From: Dolomedes plantarius
Lineage: Eukaryota; Arthropoda; Arachnida; Araneae; Dolomedidae
Direction: 5' to 3'
DNA: 64,000 nucleotides
Assembly (NCBI GenBank): GCA_907164885.2
Contig: OU015497.1
Location: 68,779,480-68,843,479 of the forward strand
How positions within the stretch are numbered: position 1 is the stretch's first letter; the number at the start of each line of letters is the position of its first letter. Under the pieces are notes generated by a model, which was not told the origin of the DNA, searched no databases, and worked only from the letters and a program-made list of their open reading frames with translations. The position numbers were made by a program, and so were the translations under genes. This document shows, one piece after another, positions 12,980 to 27,057 of the stretch.

Positions 12980-14740
12980 ATGGGTTTCATTTAATATGGA
13001 GAAGTGCTGTTAGCTGTTATCCGACTTAAAATAAAAGCCTCACTGCTCGGATATAACGGAGGGTGCTTATCGTTAAGAATGATCGTTTGAACTTTTATAA
13101 AAGTAAAAAATAAATAAAATATTTTTTCTAACATTGTTACTAATATTGTATATTTTCTCATGAAAATATTAGGGGCATGAAAACATTCCAGTTTTTTCAT
13201 GAAGCAGCGGGTTTCATTTAATGTGAAGAAGTGAACTTTTAGGCGTTTTCCGGCCTTAATGCTCGGATACAACGAAAGGTACTTGTTGTTCGGAATGATC
13301 ATTTGAACTTTTAAAAAGGTTTTAAAAATATTTTTCTAACATTTCCTTGTGTGTTTCCTCATGAAAGCATTAGAGGCATGACAATGTTCACATTTTCACA
13401 TGAAGCAGCGAGTTTTGCTTCGTATAAAGAAATGTAGCCGTTATCCGACCTAAAATATAATCCTTAATGCTCGGATATAATGAAGGGTACTTATCACTGA
13501 GAATGATGATTTGAACTTTTATAAAAGTGGAAAAGCATTATTTTCTAATATTGTTTCAAACATTGAATATTTTCTCTTGAAGCAGCGGGGTTTTCAAGTG
13601 TTTTTAGCTGTTATTCTGACTTAAAGTAAAAGCCTTAATGTTCGGATAAAACGAAAGGTACTTATCGTTAAGAATGATCATTTGAACTTTTAAAAATGCT
13701 TAAAATATTTTTCTAACATTGTTTTGTATATTTTCTCATGAAAGCATTAGGGGCATGACAACATTCACATTTTCACATAAAGCAGCGGGTTTTGCTTGGT
13801 ATAAAGAAGTGTAGCCGTTATCCGACCTAAAATATAATCCTCAATGGTCAGATATAATGAAGGGTACTTATTATTAAGAATGATTATTTGAACTTTTATA
13901 AAAGTGAAAAAACAATTTTTTTTGTTATTTCAAACATTGCATATTTCCTCCTGAAGCAGCGGGTTTTCAAGTGATTTTAGCCGTTATTCTGACTTAAAAT
14001 AAAATACATAATGTTCGGATAAGACGAAAGGTACTTATCATTAAGAATAATCATTTGAACTTATAAAAACGTTTAAAATATTTTTCCAACATTGTTTTGT
14101 AAATGTTTTCATGAAAGCATTAGGGGCATGGCAACATTCACATTTTCACATAAAGCAGCGGGTTTTACTTAGTATAGAGAAGGGTTGCTAGCCGTTTTCC
14201 AATTTAATATATAATCCTGAATGTTCAGATATAATGAAGGATACTTATCATTAAGAATGATGATTTGAACTTTTAAAAAGTAAAAAGTAAAATATTTTTC
14301 TAATATTGTTTCAAACATTGCATAGTTTCTCATGAAACAGTGGGTTTCCAAGTGGTATCTTAAGTCGTTATTCTGGCATAAAATTAATGTTCGGATATAA
14401 TAAAAGGTACTTATCATTAAGAATGATTCTTTGAACTTGTATAAAAGTTTCTAAAAATATTTTTCTAACACTGGTTTATATATTTTATCATGAAAGCACT
14501 AGAGGCATGAAATCATTCACATTTTCTCATGAAGCAGCAGGGTTTTTTAAAAACGAAATGTGATTGTTAGCTCTTATCCGGCTTAAAATACGTCTCAATG
14601 CTTTGATATAATGGAGGTATTTTATCGTTAAAAATGATGGTTTGAACTTTTATAAAATGCAAAAAAAATTATAACATTGTATTTTATATTTTCTAAAAAA
14701 ACATTAGGGGTATAAAACCATATATATTTACTCACTAGAA
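12980..14740. repeat. satellite-like tandem array with alternating monomers (about 200/178 bp, dimer about 378 bp)
   Basis: The block GAAGCAGCGGGTTTT recurs at about 13201, 13401, 13579, 13779, 13953, 14151, 14334 and 14531, giving spacings 200, 178, 200, 174, 198, 183 and 197. Each block is followed by 'GTTATYCGACYTAAAAT', 'GGATATAATGAAGGGTACTT' and 'AAGAATGATNATTTGAACTT'. The longer monomers carry a 'CATTAGRGGCATGA' block that the shorter ones lack. Alternation marks a two-monomer higher-order repeat. Minus-strand frames of 103 and 82 codons arise from the repeat and resemble each other only for that reason. Confidence 0.9.
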
Positions 14741-14743
14741 GGT

Positions 14744-15111
14744 AACCCGTCATTTTGACGTCATAATACTAATAATGACGTCATAATGGAAAAAGTATAT
14801 GAAAGTTAAAAAATATCCCGAATTATCTAACAATATTGTATTTAATACACACCTTGTAAAAGCAAACCCTTTCATTATTTTTTATTTATATAGTTTTTCA
14901 TGCGATTGGAGTAGTAGACTGCCATCCAACCCGTCATTTTGACGTCATAATACTAATAATGACGTCATACTGAAAAAAGTATATGAAAGTTAAAAAATAT
15001 CCCGAATTATCTAACAATATTGCATTTAATCCACACCTTGTAAAAGCAAACCCTTTCATTATTTTTTATTTATTTAGTTTTTCATGCGATTGGAGTAGTA
15101 GACTGCCATCC
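14744..15111. repeat. 184-bp tandem duplication with four CRE-like octamers
   Basis: The segment 14744-14927 is repeated head-to-tail at 14928-15111 with few differences. Each copy begins AACCCGTCATTTTGACGTCA and contains two perfect TGACGTCA palindromes: 14756-14763 and 14776-14783, then 14940-14947 and 14960-14967. The duplication interrupts the satellite array, which resumes near 15462. TGACGTCA is the CREB/ATF consensus; function here is unproven. Confidence 0.9.
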
Positions 15112-15461
15112 AGTTTTTTACAGCTCACTGCGCGATATGAATACTTGAGCTACTCAATTCATTCCCATTCAAGTTTGTTTACTTTCAGAATTCATCGCAA
15201 AATTAAACAGATTTATAAAAACTGTCAAATATAAAGCTAAAAACATCCAATTTTTTTTTAGTTCTGAATGTTTTATAGAAAAATAGGCTGAACAAACGTG
15301 ATTTGATGGAGAAGGTATTAGTTTTTAGGTAAGAAAAAAATTCTGATCCACATCTGAAATTGAAATTAAGCCTAACCGGCATTTTGTTTACTGAGGGCTT
15401 CCATTGAAAGATGAGTACAGCCCGGAAGTGTTATACAGAGACAAGGGCTATTTATATATAT
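15112..15461. other. non-coding spacer between duplication and last satellite unit
   Basis: No gene recognised. The 83-codon frame starting at 14983 crosses from the duplicated block into this spacer and has no family signature. Confidence 0.4.
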
Positions 15462-15660
15462 AATGAAGTAGTGGATTTCATTTAATATAGAGAAGTTTTA
15501 TTAGCTGTTATATTACTTAAAAAAAAGCCTCTACATAAGAATATAAGGGATGATACTTGTCGTTAAGAATGATGGTATGAATTTTTGAAAAATTATAAAA
15601 ATATATTTATATAACATTGCTGTATATATTTTCTCAAAAGATCATTAGTACTGAAACAAA
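15462..15660. repeat. diverged outlying unit of the satellite array
   Basis: GAAGTAGTGGATTTCATTTA, TTAGCTGTTATATTACTTAA and GTTAAGAATGATGG match the satellite blocks at 12980-14740 in the same order and orientation, more diverged than the core. Confidence 0.75.
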
Positions 15661-16078
15661 TTACTCTTGTCTTTATAAATAAAAAAACGTACACACTCTC
15701 ACACATATCATGGCAGACCAGATGTGTTAGAAATGTGAACCAGACTGCAAAAGCCAGTATGGGGTGAGTATGATAATAAAATGCAGAACTCGGTACAAGA
15801 GGAATCTAATTTAAAAGACAATTTTATACCCCATGTTAAAATAGTTCTAATCATCTTGAATTGTTTTTTCTTTGAATTTTAATTAAATAATAACGTCTTT
15901 ATACTTATGATAAATCACTTAGTTATTAATTCAAATTATGAAACAACAAACTAGCATTAAATGAAAAAAAAGGTTTTGATCTCTAATATCGACACTAAAT
16001 ACTCCTGTCTACATACGAGTATTGAATTTCGTATTTGACATTCTGACCTTATTGCAGTAAATTGCTATATTTTACAGA

Positions 16079-16404
16079 ATTTTGTTGCTGTTGTTGTTGC
16101 TAATTCCGACTGGCAAAAAGTACCAACTGGCAAAAAGTAGCGTCTTCTGTTTACAAAAGCACCACTCGGGTCGGAGTCCGACTTGGACAGGTACCACCAC
16201 AATTTTGACAGAGAATAACCTAGGGCGATATATGACCTGGATTGCACCTTTTCCCAACCTCTCTGACTTCATAGATGGACGTTTCAGTCTACTAATTTAA
16301 CGTGTCTATATCAGGTCTAGACATAAAGGTATTTAACGTTGCTTCCCGGGATTCAAAGAACAAGATCTGCGCATTAGCAGACGCGCTACCTCGGTATCAT
16401 GGAT
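16079..16404 (-). mobile_element. tRNA-derived SINE (minus strand)
   Basis: On the minus strand the head reads ATACCGAGGTAGCGCGTCTG, an A-box-like RNA polymerase III promoter (about 16390-16377), followed by a B-box-like GAATCCCGGG (16354-16345). The body contains AAGTCGGACTCCGACCCGAG and the 3' end is a (CAA)n-like tail at 16081-16102 in + coordinates. Body and tail match the + strand SINE at 16699. SINEs are transcribed by Pol III and copied by a LINE partner; the short frames on both strands here are not genes. No clear target duplication was seen. Confidence 0.75.
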
Positions 16405-16413
16405 TTTTATTAA

Positions 16414-17412
16414 GGGGGTCCAGGACACCAAGTTATTAAAATTTTCGAAAAAAATTTATTGCATTTAAATTTTTCTGTTCCTTCCCGCTTAAAATAACGT
16501 TTAAATCATGTTTCTATCTTAATTAGAACAGGATATATTATTTTTTTTATTTTCTAACATTCTAATAGCAGCCAATCTTTGTTTAAACCGTTAAATGAGT
16601 TTTTCTGCATGTTGGGTATTTTTTTTACCATTTCTCGTCCTTAAATTGTTATAAGTCAAGAACCGTTAAAGAAGAATGTTTCAAACTAAGAACATGTCGT
16701 GTTCAGGATGCGGTAGCCCAGTTGGCAAGAGCAGCGGGCCAGTGATCTGAACATCCCTGGTTCGATGCTCGTCGCTGCGAATCTACCGCCATTTTCACTA
16801 TTGGTGACCGGGGCACGTAAAATAAGGCGTGGCTACAATGTCCTCCAAGTTCTCAAAGTTACCTCTGGAGGTGCGGGGTCAAGTGTTCCGGTCTCGTCAC
16901 TTGACTCGGTTCAAAATTATGGGACCGGTCATTTAGCCAAGTCGGACTCCGACCCTTGTGGTGCTAATTCAAAACAGGAGCCGCACCTTCATCGCCCATA
17001 GCCTTCGGGACTTGATCTGATATACTGTCGGTCAAAGGGCATTAGACACAACAACAACATGTCTTTTTCAATAACTTTGCTTTAATTTTGATTCAGAAAA
17101 TTTGAAAAAAAATATTTACTTTAGAAAATGGCATTTAAAAAAAATAAATTACATCATTTATTAAAAATTTTTAATATGAATATTTTTTATTTTTTTAAAA
17201 GTTAATATTTTAAAAATTCTGAATGAAATTAAAAATTATATATTTCTCTTTAATTAAATAATAAAAAAAATTGAAATTATACAAATAATATTTCATATTT
17301 TTAAAAAATTTTAAAACTTTATGATAATTGTTATGATGTAATTTTGTTTGCAAATTATATGGTGAACCATCACAAAAAAATTAAAAATTTTAACTCAATA
17401 AATAATTTTTTT
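16414..17412 (-). mobile_element. TTAA-flanked MITE, copy 1, split by a SINE and 3'-truncated
   Basis: TTAA at 16410-16413 is followed by GGGGGTCCAGGACACCAAG. The sequence runs to 16698 and resumes at 17056 after the SINE, matching the reverse complement of the complete copy at 26339-27053. The far terminus (TCAAAATGTGTCCTGG in the other copies) is missing; homology ends near 17412. No open frame of note, so it is non-autonomous. TTAA flanks suggest mobilisation by a piggyBac-type transposase. Confidence 0.85.
16699..17055 (+). mobile_element. tRNA-derived SINE inserted in a MITE, with target-site duplication
   Basis: The Pol III promoter is clear: A box TAGCCCAGTTGG (16714-16725) and B box GGTTCGATGCT (16759-16769). 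The body contains AAGTCGGACTCCGACCC and the 3' end is ACACAACAACAAC. It is flanked by the 8-bp duplication AACATGTC (16691-16698 and 17056-17063). The related MITE at 26339-27053 has a single uninterrupted AACATGTC at the equivalent place (reverse complement), giving an empty-site control. The 78-codon frame inside is not a gene. Confidence 0.92.

Positions 17413-19552
<2,140 letters not shown>

Positions 19553-19606
<54 letters not shown>
19553..19606. repeat. (TA)n spacer between two transposons
   Basis: About 27 TA units join the right end of the rosa-like element to the left end of the Tc1 element. Confidence 0.97.
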
Positions 19607-19609
<3 letters not shown>

Positions 19610-21015
19610 TGCTGGCCACTGTAAATGCAACACCCTGAAGGAAACATGCAAATAGCATGAAATTTACAACATGCATTAGCGGAAGTGAGATATGCAAATG
19701 ATTAGAATTTCAGCACAGACGCACATCACGCGCGCCTGTGGCGCCACTTCAAAGCGCTATTTAAGGCTTGGAGATTTCGATGATTTCAAGTTCGGCAATT
19801 GTGTTTTTCTTGTGTTTTTTTTCAAAAAAACGATCAATTATGCCTCGTCGAAAACAGCGATCATCTTTTGATCAAGTATCCGAGTTCGACAGAGGAAGGA
19901 TAGTGGCCTACCGAGATTGTGGATTATCTTCAGGGAAATCGGTAGTCGTGTTGGACGAAACCAAACAACTGTAATGCGGATATGTGATTGTTGGATGCAG
20001 GAGGGTACGACGGACCGGCGTGTTCGATCGCATCCACCTCAGCGCACCACTTCACGTGATGACAGGCAAATTGTGCGCATGGCAGTGACGGATCGCTCAG
20101 TCACATCCCGAACCATAGCACAGCACATGCAGTCTGTAACGCATCTTCCAGTGTCTGCGCGTACCATTCGACGCCGTTTACAGTAGAGTGGTCTGTCCGC
20201 AAGACGTCCATTGCTTTGTCTACCCTTGACGCAGAACCACAGACGTCTCCGCCACCAATGGTACGATGACAGAAGGATGTGGACGGCAGAATGGAATGAA
20301 ATTGTCTTTACTGACGAGTCACGCTTCTGTCTGCAACACCACGATGGTCGCATTCGAGTCTGGAGACACCGTGAAGAGAGGATGCTGAACAGCTGAGTTA
20401 TGCACCGCCACACTGGTCCTGCACCGGGTATTATGGTATGGGGCTGTATTGGATATCACTCTCGCACACCTCTAGTACGCATTGCCGGTACTTTAAACAG
20501 CCAGCGCTACATCTCCGAGGTGTTGGAGGCAGTTGTCCTTCCTTACCTTCAGGGCTTGTCCACAGCCATATTTCAGCAGGATAGTGCGCGACCACACGTG
20601 GCACTCATTGTCCAACGGTTCTTCGTCAATCGTAAAGATTGAATTGCTTCCCTGGCCGCCCTGCTCTCCGGATCTTTCGCCGATAGAAAACATGTGGTCC
20701 ATGGTGGCTCTACTATTGACCCAGATTCCATCCCCAGCTGCCACAGCAGATCAACTTTGGCAACGTGTCGAAGATGCTTGGTCTGCTGTACCCAAGAACT
20801 CATCCAAAGTCTCTTTGAATCAATGCCGAGGCGTGTGGCAACGGTGATCTCCAACAATGGCGGCTACTCTGGCTACTGATTTTGGCAGGAACCACACTTC
20901 ACAGAAGTCTATAAATTTAATCATTTGATACTTGGTCAACATGTTATCTACAAAATAAATTTTGTTGTGATATCTCTTGTCTTTCTTGGTGTTGCAATTT
21001 GGGTGGCCAGCAGTG
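19607..21015 (+). mobile_element. Tc1-like (DD34E) transposon, complete ends
   Basis: Terminal inverted repeats start CACTGCTGGCCACTGTAAAT at 19607 and, on the other strand, CACTGCTGGCCACCCAAATT from 21015. TA dinucleotides flank both sides (19605-19606, 21016-21017). Length is 1,409 bp. Base composition is far more GC-rich than the surroundings, as expected of a recent arrival. Confidence 0.95.
19840..20879 (+). pseudogene. Tc1-like transposase, frameshifted and with stops
   Basis: The ATG at 19840 begins MPRRKQRSSFDQVSEFDRGR, the paired-type N-terminal helix-turn-helix. After a frameshift near 19930 it continues FREIGSRVGRNQTTVMRICD and HLPVSARTIRRRL. A stop follows (near 20186), then WNEIVFTDESRFCLQ (first catalytic Asp), PGIMVWGCIGYHSRTPL, IFQQDSARPHVA (second Asp) and PPCSPDLSPIENMWS with the final Glu. 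It ends SMPRRVATVISNNGG at the TGA of 20877-20879. All DD34E residues are present; the damage is stop codons and indels. It belongs to the Tcb1-like group. Minus-strand frames across it are shadows. Confidence 0.93.
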
Positions 21016-21025
21016 TATATATATA

Positions 21026-21523
21026 TGAAATGACCCGAATGGTCATCTCTTGAAGAAATGCAATCGAGACCGGAATGAAATGCTGTTCCAAATCACAACG
21101 AACAATTGAAATTTATTCAATGAAAATGCAACATCTTAGTCACATCATAGGGCCTGTTCACATAGGAGTCCGTTGCGTTGCGTTAAGGAAAAGATGACGT
21201 TGAGACGAAAATAAACCAATCATAGGCCTCCAAACGATTAGCAATGAAATTTTTAACGCCTGTGATTGGTTTATTTTCGTCTCAACGTCATCTTTTCCTT
21301 AACGCAACGCAACGAACTTCTATGTGAACAGGTCCTTACTCGTTTTCGAGCCAGCACGAGTCTGTCATTGCCCGCGAAGTAGAATTAGGTCAAAGAGGGG
21401 TTGCCAGGCATTGGCGGAGGAAGTTAGTATGTGGGAAGCGGAGCGTCTCGCCAAGGTGTCAGAAATGTTACCACATGAGAAAGAAAGTTCATATAAGGGT
21501 GATTAAAGATTATTAATAACATT
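21026..21523 (+). repeat. long direct repeat, copy A (carries an inserted MITE)
   Basis: It begins GAAATGACCCGAATGGTCAT and runs through 'AATTAGGTCAAAGAGGGGTT' to 'AAAGATTATTAATAA'. Copy B at 23384-23685 has the same blocks in the same order about 2.36 kb downstream. The length difference is the foldback MITE at 21150-21335. No reverse-transcriptase or gag frame lies between the copies, so an LTR pair is possible but unproven. Confidence 0.8.
21150..21335. mobile_element. foldback MITE, Harbinger/Tourist-like ends
   Basis: Two near-perfect 73-bp inverted arms (21150-21222 and 21263-21335) flank a 40-bp loop. The ends read GGGCCTGTTCACATAG (left) and GGACCTGTTCACATAG (right, complement). The flanking triplets are ATA and TTA, compatible with the 3-bp TWA target of PIF/Harbinger elements. 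Copy B of the surrounding repeat has no insertion here. A relative with the same terminus lies at 51411. Confidence 0.85.
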
Positions 21524-23383
21524 ATCACAGGATATCCCCCCATATGAAATGAATTCCGCGGCCGTTGACTCTTAGACATTCGAGATTGTGAGAACTTGAA
21601 AATTAGTGTTTAGAATATAAGATTGGAGCTGGCTCAAAAATCACAAATTGTTTATGTTAAAAAATACAATTTAAAGACATAATAGTATGGAAAATAGCAT
21701 AATTTTAAAAGCAAATATCTAGAGCAAATTAAAAATGGAATGGTACACTTAAATGAAAACACTAATAACATCAGATGTAAAGATGTTCCAAATATAAATA
21801 CAAGCAAAAATGAATTGTGCGTGTCTCAGTCCCTGACATGTGTATCACAGTCTTTAAAAAGTTTTCGGTGTCTTGGACGGGCACAGTTCAGGTAGTTATA
21901 AAAACCCAAATGTTATTATTTTTTCCACAGTTTTTAATCGTTGAGTACGGTTTAGTTCTTTTGGAGATCTCCTGGTTTGTAGTCACTTTTAGAAAAATAA
22001 TGTTCTTGGTTGTTTATTGTTACGTTTCTCATTAGTTATTGACTTTTTCTTTACACAAAACACTTTTTATATTTTATTTTTATCACTGGTTATCAGTTTT
22101 AATTTTTGCTCTTGATTATGTAAACAAAAATATTCAAATGTTCTTTCAGCAATTAGTAGAATAAATTTACCAAATGCTGTCAAAATGAAATTTTCACCAT
22201 CAATACCAAATGTCTGGTACCTGATGCTGGAAAAATTTAACAAAATACAAATTCCAACAATTGACAGAAACAGTTAATTATTGTGAAGCAGTAAAAAATC
22301 AATACAAACATAAGTTTGAGGTATGTGACCTGTCGTGAGTACATCCTCGTGAGCGTTTACCAAAGGGAAGGTGCTTCCCATCTGAAACTCAAGTCGAGCA
22401 AACTGCACAAAATGAAAAGGGGCATGCAAGTTTCTCAAACATGAGAGGGAATGGCAACTTTTGAACAGTAAGAAGAAACAGGGAGGACAGTGATTGGAAA
22501 CCCCAGTAAAAAAATCAATAATATTTATTTAGTACATAATATTTTTCATATAAAATGTAGTAAGCTTCAAAAAGTTTGGAAAAAAGATGTGAGTTTCACT
22601 TACACTCATGGAGTTTCTTCAAAATTAACTAGGATAGCGATAGGACAGGAATGCTAAAACAGAAAGATTAAGGATACCTGAATGATTTACATATTGGTGA
22701 CTTACATGATCATTTCACTACTTAAATTTAATTTTTTTCCGATTTCTAATTTTCTCCTGAAATATTTCGTAATATCATCCTTATTTTCATTAAATTTTAA
22801 CCCTGGAAAATCACCTAAGGTGGTTAAGTTAGAAGTGAAGAAATTTTCTTTTAACACGGTTACTAATTCTGTAAAATTATTAATTTGGTAACAATTTTGA
22901 ATATAAAAGTTAAATGTTTTTCCTTTTAGAAATCGTAAAAAATATTTTAATTCCCATTCGTCGTCTTTGTTTCCCTTACAACATAAACTTTTGTACTCAC
23001 AAAATTAAATACTTTACTATATAAGTTCATTTTTTAGAGTAAAACACTCTGACATTGATCTTCGTGTTGAAATGTAGCTTATAAAAGCTTTCCATGAATT
23101 CTCTGTGCAACGTTCAGCGCACACACAGGAAATAATTTTAATTATCATGAATATAAATTTTTTGATGATTAACAAGCAGAAACTAAAAAAAATTGAAGAA
23201 CTTCTTGGATATTTGGAGTTGAATACAGATGTATCAGGACTGGTAACTTTCTTCTTTCAAGATGACACACTCAGGAACGCATGCAGTAATCGAAAGTGAA
23301 ACTGTAGAACAAAGACTTTGTAACTTGCTGACGTTGCAGTCGGTTTCTGTTGCATTTTCACAGTGTTGATCCTGACAGCTGTC
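21524..23383. other. non-coding segment between direct repeats
   Basis: Frames of 60-73 codons (21817-22035, 22682-22891, 23105-23299) have no recognisable motif. Nothing else supported. Confidence 0.4.
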
Positions 23384-23685
23384 TGAAATGTCCCGAATGG
23401 TCATCTCTTGAAGAAATGCAATCCAGGCCGGAATGAAATGCAGTTCCAAGTCACAAAGAACAATTGAAATTTATTTCATGAAAAAAGCAACATCTTAGTC
23501 ATATCTTATCGTGCCAGCCCGCGTCTGTAGTTGCGCGCAAAATAAAATTAGGTCAAAGAGGGGTTGGCAGGAATTGGCGGAGAAAGTTAGTATATGGGAA
23601 TGCGGAGCGTCTCGCTAAGGGGCCAGAAAAGTTACCACATGAGAAAGAAAGTTCAGATAAGGGCTATCAAAGATTATTAATAATA
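23384..23685 (+). repeat. long direct repeat, copy B
   Basis: It begins TGAAATGTCCCGAATGGTCA and shares 'TCTTGAAGAAATGCAATC', 'GGTCAAAGAGGGGTTG' and 'TTACCACATGAGAAAGAAAG' with copy A. It is the uninterrupted form, lacking the MITE. Confidence 0.8.
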
Positions 23686-23723
23686 TTAAGATACAAATAT
23701 TATTAATATTAAGGCGATCAAAG

Positions 23724-24589
<866 letters not shown>

Positions 24590-25640
24590 CTGCGTAGAAT
24601 GTTGAATGCATATATTATGCAGCATCCATTTCCTGGAGTATATAATTTTAATACTAAAATCTGAGGTTGTTTTTCTGTTAGGGATCGGGTATATTTAATG
24701 AATGTTTTATCCGGTTATCGCACTTCTTTAAAAAAATTCAATATGCTGTCGTTTTAAAATAATTTTCTTTAATTTTGAAAGAAAAATAAATTGCATGTAT
24801 TTAAATACATAATGTGTGATTTATTGTATACATAAGAGCGACGTGAAGGCAAAACACGTATTAGAAGGAGTCGTCCGAAATATGGATGTAGCCTTATATT
24901 TTATAATTTACCCATAATTAATTTTGAGAAAAATTTTTTCGTAGAATGATGAATGCATATATTATGCAGGAGGCATTTCCTAGAGTATAATATTTTATTA
25001 CTAAAGTCTGATGTTGTTTTTCTGTTGTGGATCGGGGACATTTATTTAATGTTTTATCCGGCTATCGCACTTCTTTAAAAAAAGAGGCACATGCTGTCGT
25101 TTTACAATAATATTCTTTAATTTTGAAAGAAAAATCCCATGTATTTAAATAAATACTGTGTGATTTATTGAATACATAAAAGCGACGTGAAGACAAAAGT
25201 CTCGTATTATAAGGAGTCTTACAAAATATGGATGTAACCATTAATTTTATACTTTTTACCTTAATTGAGAAAAATATTTTCGTAAAATGTTGAATGCATA
25301 TATTATGCAGGAGGCATTTCCTAGAGTATAGTATTTTAATGCTAAAGTCTGAGTTGCTTTTTCTGTTGTGGATCGGGTATATTTAATGAATGTTTTATCC
25401 GGCTATCGAACTTCTTTAAAGAAAGAAGCACATGCTGTCGTTTTACAATAATTTTCTTTAATTTTGAAAAGAATAGTAAACTGTATGTATTTAAATATAT
25501 AATGTATGATTTATTGCATACTTATGTATAGAACGGCGTGAAAGCAAAACACGTATTGCAAGGAGTCATTGAAATTATGGATGTAGCCTTACATTGTATA
25601 TATATATATTTTTTTCCTTAATTTATATAGAGAATAATAT
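24590..25640. repeat. tandem repeat, 3 units of about 345 bp
   Basis: GAATGCATATATTATGCAG recurs at 24604, 24951 and 25292 (spacings 347 and 341). Each is followed by 'GTTTTATCCGG', 'ATGCTGTCGTTTTA', 'TTTAATTTTGAAA' and 'ATGGATGTA'. Units differ by substitutions and small indels. Non-coding. Confidence 0.9.
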
Positions 25641-26338
25641 ATTCTAAGAAATTTTTTATGATACGATAGATCGAAATACTCCTATACAAATTAAGGCTTG
25701 TTTAAACTTGATTACACTCAGCTGCCATAAATAGCTTCGAATCTGTTTATTTTTACATTAGAATTTTTAAGAAATAAACGACAGAACATATAAAAACCTA
25801 TTTTCATTTTCCTTTAAGTATTTTTTTGCGTAAGAAAGCTGATATTACGTAACACAACAATATTCGGGATCCGTCAAAAATGCAAAAAAATCATTTGTCT
25901 TGTGTATTTAGATAAGTGTTCGTTGTTATGCAATAATTATGCTATTTTAACTCATCATACGTCTGAATCTAACTCAAAACTGTGGTTCGTTTTTCTTCCC
26001 AAATATTTGCTTGAAGGAGTTAAAAAATTCCTCTTTTTTTTTACTTGACTGACTTGTTTTCATGTCAATTATGTATTTTAAGAGCGGGAAATCAAGTATT
26101 TTTTACTGAGTTTAAAAAGCAGTTTTAACTGAATTTAAAATTAATGTAAATCTTCCGAAAAGTCAATAGTAGTGAAATGGATAAAATTAGGGGGACGTAA
26201 ATTTCGCAAAAAAAATTTCAATATGTAAAATTTCGCATTTATTAAAAAAAATCGCAATTTTACTTACTTTGCTACGTAAGTATCAAAATCTTTAGTTAAA
26301 AGCTAACATTGTAGTAGTGTCCACATTTTCTTCCTTAA
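25641..26338. other. non-coding, AT-rich
   Basis: No gene or repeat recognised; it ends in the TTAA target of the next MITE (26335-26338). Confidence 0.4.
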
Positions 26339-27053
26339 GGGGATCCAGGACACATTTTGAAAAAAATTTTATTTATTGAGTTAAAGTTTTGAATTTTTTG
26401 TGATGCTTAACCATATAATTTGTAAGCAAAATCACATCATAAAACTTATCAATTAAAAATTTTTAATTTTAAATTTAAAAAAAATTTAAAATTAAAATTT
26501 TTTAATTAAAGTGGGTTAATTTAAAATCGTTATAACTCGAAATATTATTGGTCGAATTTCAATTTTTTTTCCTTTAATTAAACAGAAATATTTAAGTTTT
26601 ATTTATGAATCACCAATTTTTAAAATATTAATTTTTTTAAAAATTAAAAGTATTTAGATTAAAAATTTCAAAAAAAATGATGTAACTTATTTTTAAAAAA
26701 TCATATTTTCAAAATTAAATATTTTTTTCAAATTTGCTGAATCAAAATTAAAGTAAAATAGTTGAAAAAGACATGTTACAAGTTTCAACCATTTATTTTT
26801 AACAGTTCTTGACTTATAACAATTTAAAAACGAGAAATGGGGATAAAACCCCTCATGCGAGAAAAATGCACTTACAGGTTTAAAGAACGATTGGCTACTA
26901 TTAGAATGTTGCAAAAAAAAATAATATTTTCTCCTGTTCTAATTAAGATAGAAACATGGTTTAAACGTCATTTTAAGCGCAAACGAACACACAAATTTTT
27001 AATTCAATAATTTTTTTTTCGAAAATTCGAACAATTTTGTGTCCTGGATCCCC
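26339..27053. mobile_element. TTAA-flanked MITE, copy 2, complete
   Basis: TTAA (26335-26338) precedes GGGGATCCAGGACACATTTT; the far end is GTGTCCTGGATCCCC followed by TTAA (27054-27057). Terminal repeats are 15 bp perfect inverted matches and the 715-bp interior is AT-rich without coding capacity. It serves as the intact reference for copies 1 (16414) and 3 (59916). Confidence 0.93.
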
Positions 27054-27057
27054 TTAA

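Noticed and set aside
12991..14417. Two minus-strand frames (12991-13302 and 14169-14417) with similar peptides
   Set aside because: Both arise from the same satellite monomers; similarity reflects the repeat, and neighbouring monomers are closed by stops.
15318..15335. TTTTTAGGTAAGA as another ratchet-like site upstream of the first exon
   Set aside because: Donor part deviates from GTAAGT, the pyrimidine tract is short, and it is unclear that this region is intron of the gene.
16765..17001. A 78-codon + strand frame and frames at 16065-16300
   Set aside because: They lie inside tRNA-derived SINEs, which are non-coding.
21026..23685. An LTR retrotransposon with LTRs at 21026 and 23384
   Set aside because: No primer-binding site, polypurine tract or gag/pol frame seen between the copies, so kept only as a direct repeat pair.
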